The notes: generated by a model not told the origin, from the sequence alone. A stretch of 53,492 bases of DNA from Candidatus Peribacteria bacterium (GCA_031276875.1 JAISMG010000014.1:1-53492), one strand, 5' to 3'. Positions 11,370-22,774 are shown, counted from the stretch's first letter. Program-made: numbers and translations.

Positions 11370-13421
11370 TTACTCTATTCTCTCCCTTTTCTCCTTGATA
11401 ATACTCACGCTACATCGATACGTTGCCAAAAAGTACCCTCCATACACCACAACAATAAAACAAATAATCAGCACAATATTTCTGGAAATATCAAAATTTC
11501 CCACTTTTTGTAAGGTACGATTGAGTTCTGGAAGCGTCAACATACTATGCACAACCGCCACCATCAACGGCAAAAGAAAATACATCCCAATCTGTACAAA
11601 CAGACTTTTTTTTATCTGATATTCATCGGTTCAGAGTTTTCTCAAAATTTGGTATCTTTCTTTATTATCACTCGTTTCAGAAAGCTGTTTGATAGCCAGA
11701 ATGGTCACACAACAAATCGCAAAAATTATTCCCAGATACAGTCCAATAAAGGATACCGTAATCCCCAGTCCTACACTAGAAACTTCCAATGTTTGTCTCG
11801 TAACTAAACATTCTGCTGTACGCTTAGTTTTCAACTTTTCTGCAATGAAAGCTGTAAATTCTTCTTCTATGTGTTCAGGAGATGCGAAATCATTATAATT
11901 TCCCACCAGTTTGGTATCAACTTTTTTAGCGTAAAGCACTACACTATCATCCACAATCAATACTCCTTGATTATTTGCATTAGAACTATTTTGTAGCGTA
12001 GTCGTAAGTACAGTAGTTGTAGCAGGAAGCAACGTTTGTCATTGAATATTGAGAGGCAAATGTTCTTGTAAGGTCGGTTGATAATACCCAATCATTTGAT
12101 TTAAATTAGCTGCCAATAGATACTGCTGAGGAGTAATATCAATGATAAAATCTGGTTGGTTCATAACTTCCATCAAGCGGTGAAAATCACTTTCTTTCAT
12201 CAATGGAATAGGTACATCAAAACTCACAGAAGGTTCATCTGCACGTATCTGTTGTTTCGTGGCAGGAGTAAGCAGATTTTCCAAGGTAACGTCTTCACTT
12301 TCATATACCTCATACAAGACAAAGTCTTTCACAGCTTTTTGGAACGGTGCTTCAGAAATGAGGGAAGAGAGGTGTAAAGTTTTTGGTTCTCCAAGGGAAT
12401 AAAATGTCTCATTGAGCGTAAAATCTGATACATTATTGCGTTCTAAATTGCTATTATAGACATTGGTAATAGAAATAGAGGTAGAAAGAATAACAATAGT
12501 GAAAAGCAATAGAACAGAAATGACTGTAATAGAAGCAACATTAGTATTGATTTTAGTAGTTAATTGTCTCAAAATAAACATTCTCAATCCCTTGAAGTAG
12601 AAGGTTTTGCATTTCTGTACTATTCAAAGAGAAAAATCGGCTAACGAAAGGAAAAAGAGATACATTCCCATTATCCCACATCCAGCAATAGGTATCACCG
12701 TTACGCCTATCAACGCTTCAATCATTCCACCAGAAAAAAGCAAAAAATAGGCACAAGCGAGCAATCCTAACGAAAGGAGGAAGAGAAACCGTGTTTGCTG
12801 TTTATTTTTAATAACAATCGTTTCATTTTTTCTGTGAGCAGTAAGCAAATCAATGAGTTTGTATTTGGACAGCATCATCACACTAAACATCATCACCAAC
12901 ACAAAAATAATCCCAAAATACAGCAATGTTTTGAGCAATGCCTCACCCGAAAAGATAAACGTAAACTTACTCACATCAGCATTAAAAATCTGAATAATGA
13001 AAAGCGAAAGCACTTGCGAAATTCCTATCCCTACCAATAATCCAATCAGTAATGAACAACATCCAACCAACATTGTTTCTAATGTGAGTATCACAGACAC
13101 GTTTCTTTTGCTCATTCCTAACATCAGATAGAGTCAGATTTCTTTTTTTCTTCTTTTCACAATAAAATTATTGGCATAAACGATGAGAAATCCTAAAACA
13201 CAAGAAATAAAGATGGAAAGATGTTCTAGGATTTTGGCGACCTGTTGGAGAATGCCCGATTTGGCTGAAGAGAAGGACGACATCACCGATTGTGCTTCTA
13301 AAGAATTGAATACATAGAAAATAGCAACGGTAATCACTAAAGTAAAGAAATAGATACTATAGTCTTTGATACTTTTTCTAATGTTTCTAATGGCAAGTTT
13401 AGCTATCATTTTGTGGTTCAT
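11370..13421 (-). CDS. FtsX-like ABC transporter permease (BceB-like)
   Basis: 683 residues, with four TGA codons read as Gly. It starts at the ATG of NHKMIAKLAIRNIRK. Ten hydrophobic segments can be counted in the BceB order: one near the N-terminus, three in the FtsX core, two more, a seventh (VISVLLLFTIVILSTSISI), a hydrophilic extracytoplasmic domain of about 200 residues (roughly 12450-11800), and three C-terminal segments. BceAB-type systems detect and export cell-wall-active peptides. The start overlaps the end of the ATPase gene by 23 nt, indicating translational coupling. No histidine kinase or response regulator lies nearby. Confidence 0.85.
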
Positions 13422-14166
13422 TTCTGAGTAAAGCAACCGTTTCTAGTATCTTATCAAAAAAACTCATTCTGGATTGTTGTTGTTTGTAAAGTTCTTGAAA
13501 AAGTTTGCCATCCTGAATGAAAACGACTCTATCCGCATAACTTGCCGTAAAAGCATCGTGCGTCACCATTAAAATAGTAGCTTGCAGTTCATCATTGAGG
13601 AAAGCGAGTTTTTCCATCAGCATTTTAGCCGATGCAGAGTCTAATGCTCCGGTAGGTTCATCTGCCAAAATAAGAGCAGGATTGGTAATCAATGCTCTAG
13701 CAGAAGCCACTCTTTGTTTTTGTCCACCCGACATTTGGTAAGGATATTTGGATAATACTTTGGAAATTTCCAGTTCTTGAGCTACTTGGTGTACTCTGGT
13801 CTCAATTTCGTGAACCGGCGTATGAGTAATCGTCAGAGCCAAAGCAATATTTTCATAAGCCGTAAGCGTATCCAACAGATTAAAATCCTGAAAGATAAAT
13901 CAGAGTTTTTCTCTTCTAAATTTATTTAAAGCATTACCTTTCATTTTGGTGATGTCTATTCCATCCACAAAAATATGTCCGCTGGTCACGGTATCAACGG
14001 TGGAGATAAGGTTGAGTAAGGTAGTTTTTCCACTTCCACTTGCTCCCATAATTGCGAGAAATTCTCCTTTGGGGACTTCTAAGCTGATATCATCCACTGC
14101 TTTCGTCAGAGTTCCTTTATGGCCATAATGCTTTTCTACATTTTTGAGTTGAAGAACAGTTTCCAT
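13399..14166 (-). CDS. ABC transporter ATP-binding protein (BceA/LolD type)
   Basis: 255 residues. Walker A is GASGSGKTT (residues 41-49), the signature MSGGQ is near 145, and Walker B is LILADEP. The conserved Gly in REKLGFIFQ is a TGA codon (13900-13902). It supplies energy to the FtsX-like permease encoded next. A TATACT box at 14184-14189 is 17 nt before this ATG, which favours it over the in-frame ATG at 14217. Confidence 0.93.
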
Positions 14167-14405
14167 TGTGCGTCTTGGTGAAGAGTATAAAAAGCTGGTA
14201 TTCATATTATTACCCATACTGTATGGAAAAGGGAGGAGCTTTTCAAGAGGAAAGCATTTTTCATTTTTTAAAAAAGAATGTATTTTGACTTGACTTTGGA
14301 AAGTAGAATTTTTCTTCTAATTTTTCTTCTAATAGGACTTGAAAAGGAAGCAGAGAAACGTAAAAGCAACATAATCACTTTTTACTTTTCTTTGCTCTTT
14401 TTACA

Positions 14406-15254
14406 ATGCAGCTCTTTGTTCTTTTCAGTCTTTTGTTTCCTTTTTTTCTATTAGAAGAAAATGCTGCTCTACCCTCTGACAACTTTTTGGCATTGCGTTC
14501 TTTTTCTGAGAGAGTGAGTACGTGTGCATTGGACTATGTGGCAGATAAAGCGTTTCTGACTAATGAGTACGAAACGTTGAAAGGCAATACGTATTTGAGT
14601 TGTTTATATTATACGATACTTGGTAATGGGAATGGTGAAGGATTTCCGTATTTTATTAAAGCATATGGAGATGAACGAATAGTAGAACCTACCTATGAAC
14701 CTTTCTATTTTGACCAAGAGTTGATTGCTACCAAAATGCATATTCCTAGCTGTAATATATGGGACTCAGAAAAGGAAATGTCCGTAGAAACTACCCAATG
14801 ATGTAAAGGACGATATGATTTTGCTCACTATCTACTGACAGGAACTGTTATTTCTGATAGATGTTGGTTTCTGTGATGTGAAAATGTCCCTGAAGGGGAA
14901 AAATGTAGTGAAGATATAAGACCATCACATTATAAACCGTGTTTGTCGTTAGTTCCTAGTTATCAAAAGGATTTTGGAGTATATGACAGCAATACTCCTA
15001 TGACTCATCCTCCTTATATGTATCAGAGAAATCTTCCTCTAGTTTATAGGAATGAGCGATATTTTGAAGATGTTCATAGATGGCGGTTGTATGGAGAAAT
15101 TCCCGTAAAACTCTCTCCAGATAGCGAAAAAATCCAAACCCTCAAAGCCATTGTAAATGACGGAAAAGAACATTTGTTTGATATTGTAGAAACGGTGATG
15201 TTGGGTGGCGAAAGTTATGGAGACGGTGTCGCCTTTTGGAAACTTTTACGTTAG
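14406..15254 (+). CDS. Exported cysteine-containing protein, unknown function
   Basis: 282 residues with a hydrophobic N-terminal signal (MQLFVLFSLLFPFFLL). Two TGA codons are read as Gly (TTQGCKGRYDF, FLGCENVPEG). Eight cysteines are spread through the mature part, an even number that would fit disulphide bonds outside the membrane. No known domain was recognised. It diverges from the ABC transporter operon. A membrane protein gene follows 22 bp later on the same strand, so the two may form a transcription unit. Confidence 0.75.
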
Positions 15255-15276
15255 CTTTTTATTTATTTTTTGTAAA

Positions 15277-15735
15277 ATGCATTTCTCCAAACTATCAATC
15301 TCTTCGTTCTCTATGTTCATTATCGCCATCAATATTTTTACAGGAAGTATGGGATTGCTTGCATATCATCTTTTTGGTCAAAATCGACACGTGTTTGTGA
15401 TACAACTCTTTTTTCTGCTCGTTCTGCTTCCGATAGACAGCTTTTTGATTGCTCATAAATGGTATCCTTTTCAGCACACTTTCTGAATGTATGTGATACG
15501 CGTGGGGATTTACTTTTCGTTCATCTTTTTGGTGGATGGGGTGCAGACGAGTATTGCGGGATATGGAATGATGTTTTCTTTGGAACAGTATCATCAGATA
15601 GAACGCTGGCTGATACAATATCCAATGTTACCATTTCTGCTTTACTTTGTCTATTTGGTAGGACTGGACAGCGGAATAAGATATGGCTACACAAAACTCT
15701 CTTCCAAATGTTCTTTCAAACCTACAGCCATTTAA
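15277..15735 (+). CDS. Small integral membrane protein, unknown function
   Basis: 152 residues with four hydrophobic segments (FSMFIIAINIFTGSMGLLAY, FVIQLFFLLVLLPIDSFLI, VIRVGIYFSFIFLVDGV, LPFLLYFVYLVGLDSGI). One TGA (15484-15486) is read as Gly and joins the halves. The family was not recognised. The 3' end overlaps the convergent minus-strand gene by 14 nt. Confidence 0.7.
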
Positions 15736-16561
15736 TCATAGTAGGAAAACCTCCTCCTCTCTGCTGAGGAAAAAAGAACATAAAATGGATATCCAAGTAG
15801 CGTTGTCTCAATTGAGCTTCAGTGGGAATATCCCATTTCCCGGGAGAAGAACCAGCATAACGTTTCTGCTGCCAATACAAGAGTTCTTCAGCACGAAAAT
15901 CTGGATACTTTACCAACGAAATTTCTTTGCTGATGCTGATTTCTCTTTCTCCTGAAAAGACTTTTCCTGTAGCTATCACACATCAGTTTTTGGATAAAGG
16001 TGGTACTCGTTCTGTAATTTTTTCTCACGTATACACTGCCAAAAAATTATACCAAATGCCGTGTTCTACCGGAACGGTAGCTTTTGCTTGTTCTGAGATG
16101 TCCACCGGCTGAAGAGCTTTGTCCCGGTCAAAGGTTTTCATTTTCCAGTCTCGGAGAAACTGTTCACGAAAAGCACTATATCCACTTGCAGTATAGGGAT
16201 TGACCACAAAATTTTCCGCAGACATACAGGAGTGCTGATATCTACAGCAATATACACCTATCACATCACTATTCCATACCCCCAAAAGTATTCCTGACAT
16301 TCCACAAATTCTTTCACGATAGGCAAAAAAATTTGTATCCGTTGGTCTAGGATAGTACGGACCATCATAAAAAACTATTGTTCCTCCTGTTGCCTCACAT
16401 TCTTCTTGAGTGAAGAAATATTCTGCTCACGGGAAAGCGTCATTTGGTGTTGGTGCTCCCAAAGAAGCTTCTTTTTCTTTGGGTTGAAAGAAAAAACTTA
16501 TCCAAAAAGCTGCCCCTATTGCTACCAAGCACCCGATACTATACATCAGCCTTTTTTTCAT
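15722..16561 (-). CDS. Membrane-anchored or exported protein, unknown function
   Basis: 279 residues. A single N-terminal hydrophobic segment (YSIGCLVAIGAAFWISFFF) follows a basic start (MKKRL) and is then followed by an extracytoplasmic domain with several cysteines (EECEATGG, ERICGMSG, GVYCCRYQHSC). Three TGA codons are read as Gly. It shares a general Cys-rich exported character with the gene at 14406 but no clear sequence similarity. An inverted repeat lies directly upstream (16569-16611). Confidence 0.7.
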
Positions 16562-17053
16562 CTGTTGAGGATACCAAAATAAATTGCGTTGAAACACACT
16601 ATGTGGTATCCTAAGGATTTCGTTCCTCTTGTCCAGTCAAAACGAAAAGAGATTTTTATCAAATTAGTCCTCTGAAGGAGACACTATTTTAAGAGGGAAT
16701 TTCCTCAATGATTTCTGGTGGTTTTGGTCGGTAAATACATCGTAATAAATGGGTAATAAATAAAAGTTATGATGTTATTATATACAAAAAAAAATAAACG
16801 CAAAAAATTACCAGTTTTGAAGTCACTTTGAGTTGTTTTATTTAAATAATATATATATTAATAATTATTTATTTTTGTAATTTAGTGTCATATACAATCA
16901 CCTCACGTGTTGCAGACCAAACACTCCCCTCTCCAAACCATCAACATATTTGACATTGCTTTTTCCTCGTGAATAGGTATAGTACGTACAATACATTGTC
17001 TGCTTTTTGCTGGCGATGAGCATTATTTTCACTTTTACTGTTTAGTTTTCCCT
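16562..17053. other. Divergent intergenic region before der
   Basis: 492 bp without a credible gene. It holds an 8-bp inverted repeat GGATACCA/TGGTATCC (16569-16576 and 16604-16611) just upstream of the minus-strand exported-protein gene, which could be an operator. A very AT-rich stretch (about 16780-16880) follows, and then the upstream region of der. No Shine-Dalgarno sequence precedes either start codon. Confidence 0.4.
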
Positions 17054-18670
17054 ATGCATATCTGACTAATCTGAGCGACCAATGTCGGTAAATCCACCCT
17101 TTTCAATCGTCTGATTGGACAATTTAGAGCCATTGTCACGGATATTCCCGGCACGACTACCGACATCATTCATCATCAATTGCACCTAGATAACGGCGAA
17201 GTCCTCACCTTTTTTGATAGTCCGGGATTGCTCGATTTCACAGATGAGCTTTTTTATATCCAGCACATCGTGAAAGAGTCCGACCTGTTGCTTTTTGTCG
17301 TTGACGATACGGTAGGGATAACCGCGAAAGAACAGCATATTCTCAGCTTGATAAGAGCAGAAAAAAAGCAGACCCAAACCCTTCTCATCGTCAATAAACT
17401 TGACGTGAAGCGGAAAGAAGCACAGACTCAGCTTGCTTTGGCTGATTATTATGATTTGGGAATTGCTACCATTATTGGGGTGAGTGCCAAAACAGAAAGA
17501 AATCTGAGCGAAATGCAAGACCAGATTTTTTCATTTTTTACTCAATGGAAAAAAGCCCATCCAGAAGCGAAACTTGAAAACTCGTGAAACGAAAAAGGAA
17601 GCATTGGACTGGCGATTGTCGGGAAACCCAATGCCTGAAAATCGACCTTACTCAATACGTTGGTGGGGAAACCGCTTGCCAAAGTCGCTGATACCGCGGG
17701 AACCACGAGAGATTATGTGGTGGGAGCGTTTGAATGGAAAGGAAAACCTTATCTCGCCTACGATACCGCAGGGATAAAAAAGAAAGGACAAATCCACGGC
17801 ATCGAAAAAATCGCTTATGATAAAACCAAAGCAATGCTGGAATTTGTGCGTCCTATCGTGATTTTTATGGTTGACTGTACGCAAGGGATGAGCCATAGAG
17901 ATATGACGCTTTTGCAGGAAATTCATCAGCTGGCGTTGCCGATTATTGTGGTGCTAAATAAAGCAGATTTGGTAGGTCCCAAACGCATTGAGGCGATGAT
18001 ATTGCAAACTCAACAGTATTTGGTATTTGCGAAATATTTGCCCATCATTCCTATGACTGCGACGCAAGGTGAAGGCATTGATAAAATGATGAAAATGGTA
18101 AGTTTGCTGCATCAGGAAAATCAGAAAAGGATTGGGACGAGAGAATTGAATAAAGCGATACAATCTGAGATGATACAACGTCCACCCAGATTTCCCAAAA
18201 ATAAGATTGCCAAAATTCTGTATGCCACCCAAATTGCCGTTGACGCTCCAACGTTTGTGATGTTCGTCAATCACAAGTCTAGAGTCAATTTTGCCTTTAA
18301 AAAACGGGTCGAGAACACGATAAGAAAGCATTTTGGATTTATTGGAGTACCGTTAGTGATAAAATATAAAAACAGAGGAGAAAGCTGAGATGAAAAATTG
18401 AGAACAGAAGATTTTGGAGGATTTGACCAGATGATTTCAACGGAACGTCCTATTTCAAATAACCCCTACAGCAATAAAGGAAAAAGAAAGCGAGAAAAAA
18501 ACGGTGAAGCCGTTCATCATCCGAAAAAAACAAAAACATCCACCCCCACCAAACGCACTCCCCCAAAAAGAGAAAGCAAATATTCCAATGTTAAAAAAGC
18601 CGACCAAAAAACCCTAAATGCAATGTTTAATAAAGTCTATGGAGAGAAAAAAACGAAGAAAAAGAAATAA
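17054..18670 (+). CDS. der: Ribosome-assembly GTPase Der (EngA)
   Basis: 538 residues with two consecutive GTPase domains and a C-terminal KH-like domain, needed for 50S subunit assembly. The first P-loop reads GLIGATNVGKSTLFNRL, with two Gly from TGA at 17063 and 17072. The second reads IVGKPNAGKSTLLN, where the invariant Gly before Lys-Ser is TGA (17636-17638); this codon alone demonstrates the recoding. NKLD and NKAD G4 motifs are present. The C-terminus carries a Lys-rich tail of roughly 90 residues beyond the usual KH domain. The last 65 nt are repeated at 19994. It ends in TAA. Confidence 0.96.
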
Positions 18671-18722
18671 TGAGAAAAGAACATACTACTTACGCCAATA
18701 CCAATGACAATATGTATTGCAT
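18606..18722. repeat. 117-bp direct repeat, copy 1 (der 3' end)
   Basis: Covers the last 65 nt of der, the intergenic spacer and the last 33 nt of the M16-like gene. It is matched over 117 bp with two mismatches by 19994-20110. This copy is part of two intact genes, so it is the original. Confidence 0.95.
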
Positions 18723-19607
18723 ATCCTGATAGGTAAGCTGTTTGATGAATGCTTGGTGCTGTGGCACATCTACATATTCTCCTGTAAAAAGAGCAATAAT
18801 AGGGACAAATCCTCTCCAATGATTAAATGCTAATCCCGTAAGATAATAGTTTTTGTAAAACGTGAAAAAATCTTCATCAACCGTTGAAACAGACGGGAGT
18901 TCTTCCAATGAAAGGAAAAAAAATCTATCACTGAGCGTCAGACGTATCGTATCAATAAAATACTTTTTTTCTTGGGTAGTTTTCCACAAGAGATAACTCG
19001 TCAGCAACCCTTCAAAAAAATCTAGCACCAGAATATCGCTTGCATTACGATACTCACAAAAAAGCAACTCATATTTCTCCTTCTGATAGGTAAGATGCTT
19101 GAGAGCAATCTGCTTTTTATTCCATTTTCCTATCAACGGTTTGAGAATTTTCCCTTTTCAAAAGGTAAAATCTATTTGTTCATCATCTTTTATCAAAAGC
19201 ATATGTTGTTCTTGGTACCATTCTTTTTGATATGCATTGAGAAGTTCCAAACTAATGCCTTTTTGTACTTTATTTGCTACAATCTGGGGAGTATTTGCCA
19301 GCACTTGATAAAATTTTTCTCGTAATTTCTGAGAATAAGTTGCATTTTTTAGTTCATCAGCAATGACGCGTTTTTGGAAAGAAAACGTCGCTAACGAAAT
19401 AGGCTGAGTAATTTTATGTAATACTTCATCTACTGTGAGCGGTGCAGTAAATTCTAAATCTGTATATCCATAAAATGTCGTTCCTTCTACTCCATTATAA
19501 TAGGTAAAAAAATCTGACCTTTCCTGTGAAAACAAAACGCAATGTTCTAGGAGATGAGGAACATATTTATTATCCTGATACAAAGAAGTTTGGATGTAGA
19601 GGTTCAT
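18690..19607 (-). CDS. M16-like metallopeptidase, copy A
   Basis: 305 residues, with one TGA (19158-19160) read as Gly. It carries HLLEH (H18, E21, H22), the inverted zinc motif HxxEH of M16 peptidases, and a plausible third ligand in ADELKN (E85). It is shorter than a usual two-domain M16 subunit (about 400-450) and has no signal peptide. Copy B at 26898-27815 has exactly the same length and is similar throughout (HLLEHCVLF, KLREKF, ASDILVLDF and LAFN-WRG are shared). Comparing the copies, GEYV is GGA here but TGA in B, an internal proof of TGA=Gly. The substrate is unknown. The block carrying it is bounded by a 117-bp direct repeat. Confidence 0.8.
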
Positions 19608-19631
19608 TGAGTAGATTTACAGATAAAAGCA

Positions 19632-19661
19632 AAGATTGCTACCATAAACGATAGCAATCTT
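19632..19661 (-). terminator. Hairpin upstream of M16-like copy A
   Basis: AAGATTGCTA (19632-19641) pairs perfectly with TAGCAATCTT (19652-19661). On the minus strand a T-rich tail follows. It sits between the small basic protein gene and the M16-like gene. The same 10-bp stem occurs upstream of M16-like copy B at 27842-27872, so it is a conserved part of the module, either a terminator or an attenuator. Confidence 0.55.
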
Positions 19662-19678
19662 GTGTGAAAAGGCAAGAA

Positions 19679-19834
19679 CTATTTCTTCCTTTTGCTTGAA
19701 TTACTTGGGTGACTCGGTGCACCAGAATCATTCCAGCCTGGCTTCTTTCGTTTCTTATCAGAAGTCCAATCTCTTGTTTCGTGCTTGTCACGTTTACCTT
19801 TGTAATTTCCATTACTTGTTTTAGTATGTGCCAT
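19679..19834 (-). CDS. Small basic protein (51 residues)
   Basis: An ATG-to-TAG frame encoding MAHTKTSNGNYKGKRD... and ending SNSSKRKK. It is very hydrophilic, rich in Lys, Arg, Ser and Asn, and probably disordered or nucleic-acid-binding. It lies directly upstream of M16-like copy A on the same strand, with the hairpin at 19632-19661 between them. The region upstream of copy B ends in a similar Lys-rich stretch but has no intact frame. Its function is unknown. Confidence 0.55.
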   Translation of the reverse strand: MAHTKTSNGNYKGKRDKHETRDWTSDKKRKKPGWNDSGAPSHPSNSSKRKK

Positions 19835-19993
19835 AACAAAAAAAATTTATTTAGTATTTATATTATTAGACATTATATAAAATCATAATAATAATACAAG
19901 TCTTTTTTTGAAAAAAGTTTTGCCAGTACTTACAATATATTTCTCACTTTTTATACCAAACAAATATTTTCTTCTCAAACATTATTTCAAATT

Positions 19994-20110
19994 AAAAAAC
20001 CCTAAAAACAATGTTTAATAAAGTCTATGGAGAGAAAAAAACGAAGAAAAAGAAATAATGAGAAAAGAACATACTACTTACGCCAATACCAATGACAATA
20101 TGTATTGCAT
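19994..20110. repeat. 117-bp direct repeat, copy 2
   Basis: Second copy of 18606-18722 with two mismatches. It contains the end of der and the end of an M16-like gene, but neither is connected to a full gene here. It ends 4 bp from the higA stop codon. Confidence 0.95.
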
Positions 20111-20114
20111 AATC

Positions 20115-20425
20115 CTACACCAATTCCAATTCTCTTTTCATCAAAGCAATTGCTCTTAATTGTTGAATAGCTTCTTTTTTTTGCTTGCTCTATATAAATC
20201 ATACATATTTTGCATACCCAATCGTACCTTTGCAGACGTTCCAAACGCCTCTCATATCAATATAGCCAATTCAGGAGTAATATCACGTTTACCGTGAATA
20301 ATAGCATTGAGTTGCTCTACAGAAATTCCCAGTAATTTTGAAAAATTTGCATAACTTCGCCCTCTGGCTTCTAATTCTGCTCAAATCTCTTCTCACGGAT
20401 GATAAGCAATAATAATTTTGTTCAT
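20115..20425 (-). CDS. higA: HigA-type antitoxin with a frameshift in A8
   Basis: XRE-family helix-turn-helix antitoxin that binds and represses its own promoter and neutralises HigB. The HTH is clear: LEARGWSYANFSKLLGIS with CGA read as Trp (20357-20359), then VEQLNAIIHGKRDITPELA and the family signature LGMQNMYDLY. Three TGA codons are read as Gly. After DLYRASK the frame enters a run of eight A and would stop at 20156-20158 (89 residues). The family-like C-terminus EAIQQLRAIALMKRELELV continues in another frame to TAG at 20115. One extra A would restore it. This may be slippage, a recent mutation or a sequencing error; the DNA-binding part is unaffected. Confidence 0.8.
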
Positions 20426-20449
20426 TCCTATTACTTCTAGTAAATAAAA

Positions 20450-20743
20450 TTATTCATAATGATTACTAATTCTGATAAGCTTTATTATTTGTTTTGTTCC
20501 TTCTGACCGTAAAACAAATTCTAATCTCCAAGCATCATTTAATTTGATACTCATTTTTTTATTGGGGTCATTTTTGAGTCTTTCACAATGTAAACTTGTT
20601 CTAGCATATACTTCTCTCATATCATCAGCATTACACAAGAATGCATACACAAGTCTATATTTCTTTGCGATTTCATACGGTGGTCATCATTTTGTATTCT
20701 CATACAAGAGCCTTTCGAGTTCTGGCGATACAATAATGTCCAT
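20450..20743 (-). CDS. higB: HigB/RelE-type toxin
   Basis: 97 residues. Family features are VYARTSLHCERLKNDPNKKMSIKLNDAWRLEF (the K-L-x-G/N-D-x-R-x-x-SI-x-x-NDxWR pattern) followed by the beta strand IIKLIRISNHYE. Members are ribosome-dependent mRNA endonucleases. Two consecutive TGA codons are read as Gly (ENTKGGPPYE). The antitoxin gene starts 24 bp downstream, in the toxin-first order typical of higBA. A short inverted repeat ATCAG/CTGAT lies upstream (about 20762-20783) and could be the HigA operator. Confidence 0.85.
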
Positions 20744-20978
20744 TGATAAAAAATAAAAATAAATCAGTTTTCTTTATCTGATATAAGAATAAATAATAAG
20801 AAATAAAATGCAACATCAATTTATTTTTTCATTTCCGTTGAAAAGTCTGTTTAAATGTTTAATATACCTCATACATATCATTATACTATGTTAAATTTAC
20901 ATATATTTTTCTTTGTATACCGTGATATGAGATGAATAATCAGCTTTTTATTTCTTTTTATCTTATCACACTTTGTAA

Positions 20979-21911
20979 ATGTTAGCATTAGCCTGTATTC
21001 CTCCATTACTTTTTGCTCTAACAGGTATCATTGATACCTATTTTACTATAACCTTAAGGAAAAAACAAACTGAAGGAATATTAAAAAGTAGTATTGCAAC
21101 GTTGATGGTCATTGGATGACTAGTAGCCTTTTTATTTGTGATAGGAATTTTTTGTGTGTTTGGAACAGAAGTAGTTGCAATTCCTTTTCCTTCTATTTTA
21201 AAAATTATCGGTGCAGGAATGGCTCGATGAATAGCTTCGTATCCTTATTTTAAAGCATTATATACCGAAAAAATAGAAAATATTACTCCCAGCTTCCAAA
21301 CTATTCCCCTCTTTAGTTATATATTCGCAAATCTTTTACTAGGGGAAACGTTAAGTAGTTTCAGTATTTTTCTGATGATAAGTAGTATCATTACTACAGG
21401 ATTATTTATGTGGAATTTTAGTACCAATAAAGTAAATCGAAAAGGGATTATGTTAATGCTTATCAGTGCTATATTTTACGCATTATCACATGTAGGATTT
21501 AAATTTGGAGGTGAAGACATAGACAACATACGAATTATCTATTTTTGGAATTATATCGGAGTAGCTCTAGTGTTACTTTCAGTACTCTTGCATAGAAACA
21601 TAAGAAATTCTTCTTTTCAATATTTCAAAAAAGCTGGTCGAAAATTAGGAATATTAAATTTAGGAAATGAAATCTTCTCTATTGTGGCAAATAGTATTTT
21701 AAATTTTGTTGCACTTTTTTTCAGTGTAGCACTTGTACAAACTATATCCAATGGATTGCAGCCCTTATGTTCATTCCTTTTGGTATTTTTGGCTTATAAA
21801 ATACTACCTCATATATATATCCGAAAGTATACGAAAAAAGAATTGCTGTGGAAAATTACGCTTTGTATTATCAGCTTTTTCTTACTGTTTATCTTTTATC
21901 GCATTTCGTAA
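20979..21911 (+). CDS. DMT/EamA-family membrane transporter
   Basis: 310 residues with about ten hydrophobic segments in two halves, as in EamA-type permeases. Two TGA codons are read as Gly (VIGGLVAFLF, MARGIASYPYF, in which CGA is probably Trp). Family-typical features are YPYFKALYTEKIENITP followed by GETLS at the end of a helix, and a second half beginning KGIMLMLISAIFYALSHVGFK. The substrate cannot be inferred. The region 20744-20978 upstream is AT-rich and divergent from higB. Confidence 0.85.
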
Positions 21912-22009
21912 TCCTGGTCAATGTTCAAGTAACATATGCAAAAAAAATAATCAAACAAGGTAAAAGCAGGTGATGGATGGTGCATTTTGAATGATAATTT
22001 TCTGTATTG

Positions 22010-22570
22010 CTATTGTAAAGATTTTGCAGTAAAATCTTCTCTTGTAATATCCATATAAATTGCATCGTGGTACTTACCATTATTAAAGTAAGCTTGCCTT
22101 CTATGTCCAATTTCTTTAAATCCACATTTTTCATAGCATCTTTTTGCCTTTGCATTAAAATCAAAAACGTGAAGTTCAATACTATTGAGATTAAGCTGAT
22201 TAAATCCATAGTCCAATAGACATTGTATCGCATCAGTTCCATATCCTTTACTATGTTCATCTACTTCTCCTATCAAAATCCCCAATATGGCTCTACGATG
22301 AACAGTATCAATATTTCACAGACTAATATTTCCTAGTAATTGATCATCTTCTTTTCTAATGATGGAAAAGATACATATATCACCTTTGGTATTCGCCATC
22401 ATTTCTTCCACTCGCCTTCTTTCTCCTGTAAGAGTACATAAGAAGCAAGTACCGCCAGTTCCATCAGTAATATTACTGTCATTCATCCGTTTTGTGAAAA
22501 GCTCATAGTCTTCAGGATGAAGAGGTGAGAGATAGACTTTTTCTCCGACAATTTTTGGGAAATATTTCAT
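22010..22570 (-). CDS. RimJ/RimL-type GNAT acetyltransferase
   Basis: 186 residues. Acetyl-CoA binding motif A is HSKGYGTDAIQCLLDYGF; the late motif LNLNSIELHVFDFNAKAKRCYEKCGFKEIG and the ending NGKYHDAIYMDI are typical of the RimJ/RimL group, which acetylates protein N-termini or small substrates. One TGA (22316-22318) is read as Gly in SLGNID. CGA in ERR-CGA-VEEMM sits where relatives have Trp. It starts about 200 bp downstream of the nucleotidyltransferase gene. Confidence 0.88.
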
Positions 22571-22774
22571 AGAAAAATATTAGAGAATTAAAAATAAAGA
22601 ATGCGAGATGTTTTTTCTTATTACTTATCTTTTTATTTAAATCCATACAAGTTTTTAATTAATTTCATAATTTCTTCACTCGAAAAACTAAATTTACTTC
22701 CTATTTTATTAATAACAACACTGTTGATTTATATAAATATTTGCTGAAAATTTTCAAGGGGAAAAAGGGATTAG
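22571..22774. other. AT-rich spacer with a possible gene remnant
   Basis: On the minus strand a 31-codon frame without a start (about 22728-22633) reads INSVVINKIGSKFSFSSEE and ends LYGFK-TAA. It looks like the C-terminus of a lost gene, but I do not recognise it. Nothing else is visible. Confidence 0.3.

Noticed and set aside
11370-14166. Complete Bce-type resistance module with two-component system
   Set aside because: Only the ATPase and permease are present; no kinase or response regulator lies on either side.
18606-20110. Insertion sequence
   Set aside because: No transposase, terminal inverted repeats or short target duplication; the flanking repeats are 117 bp copies of neighbouring genes.
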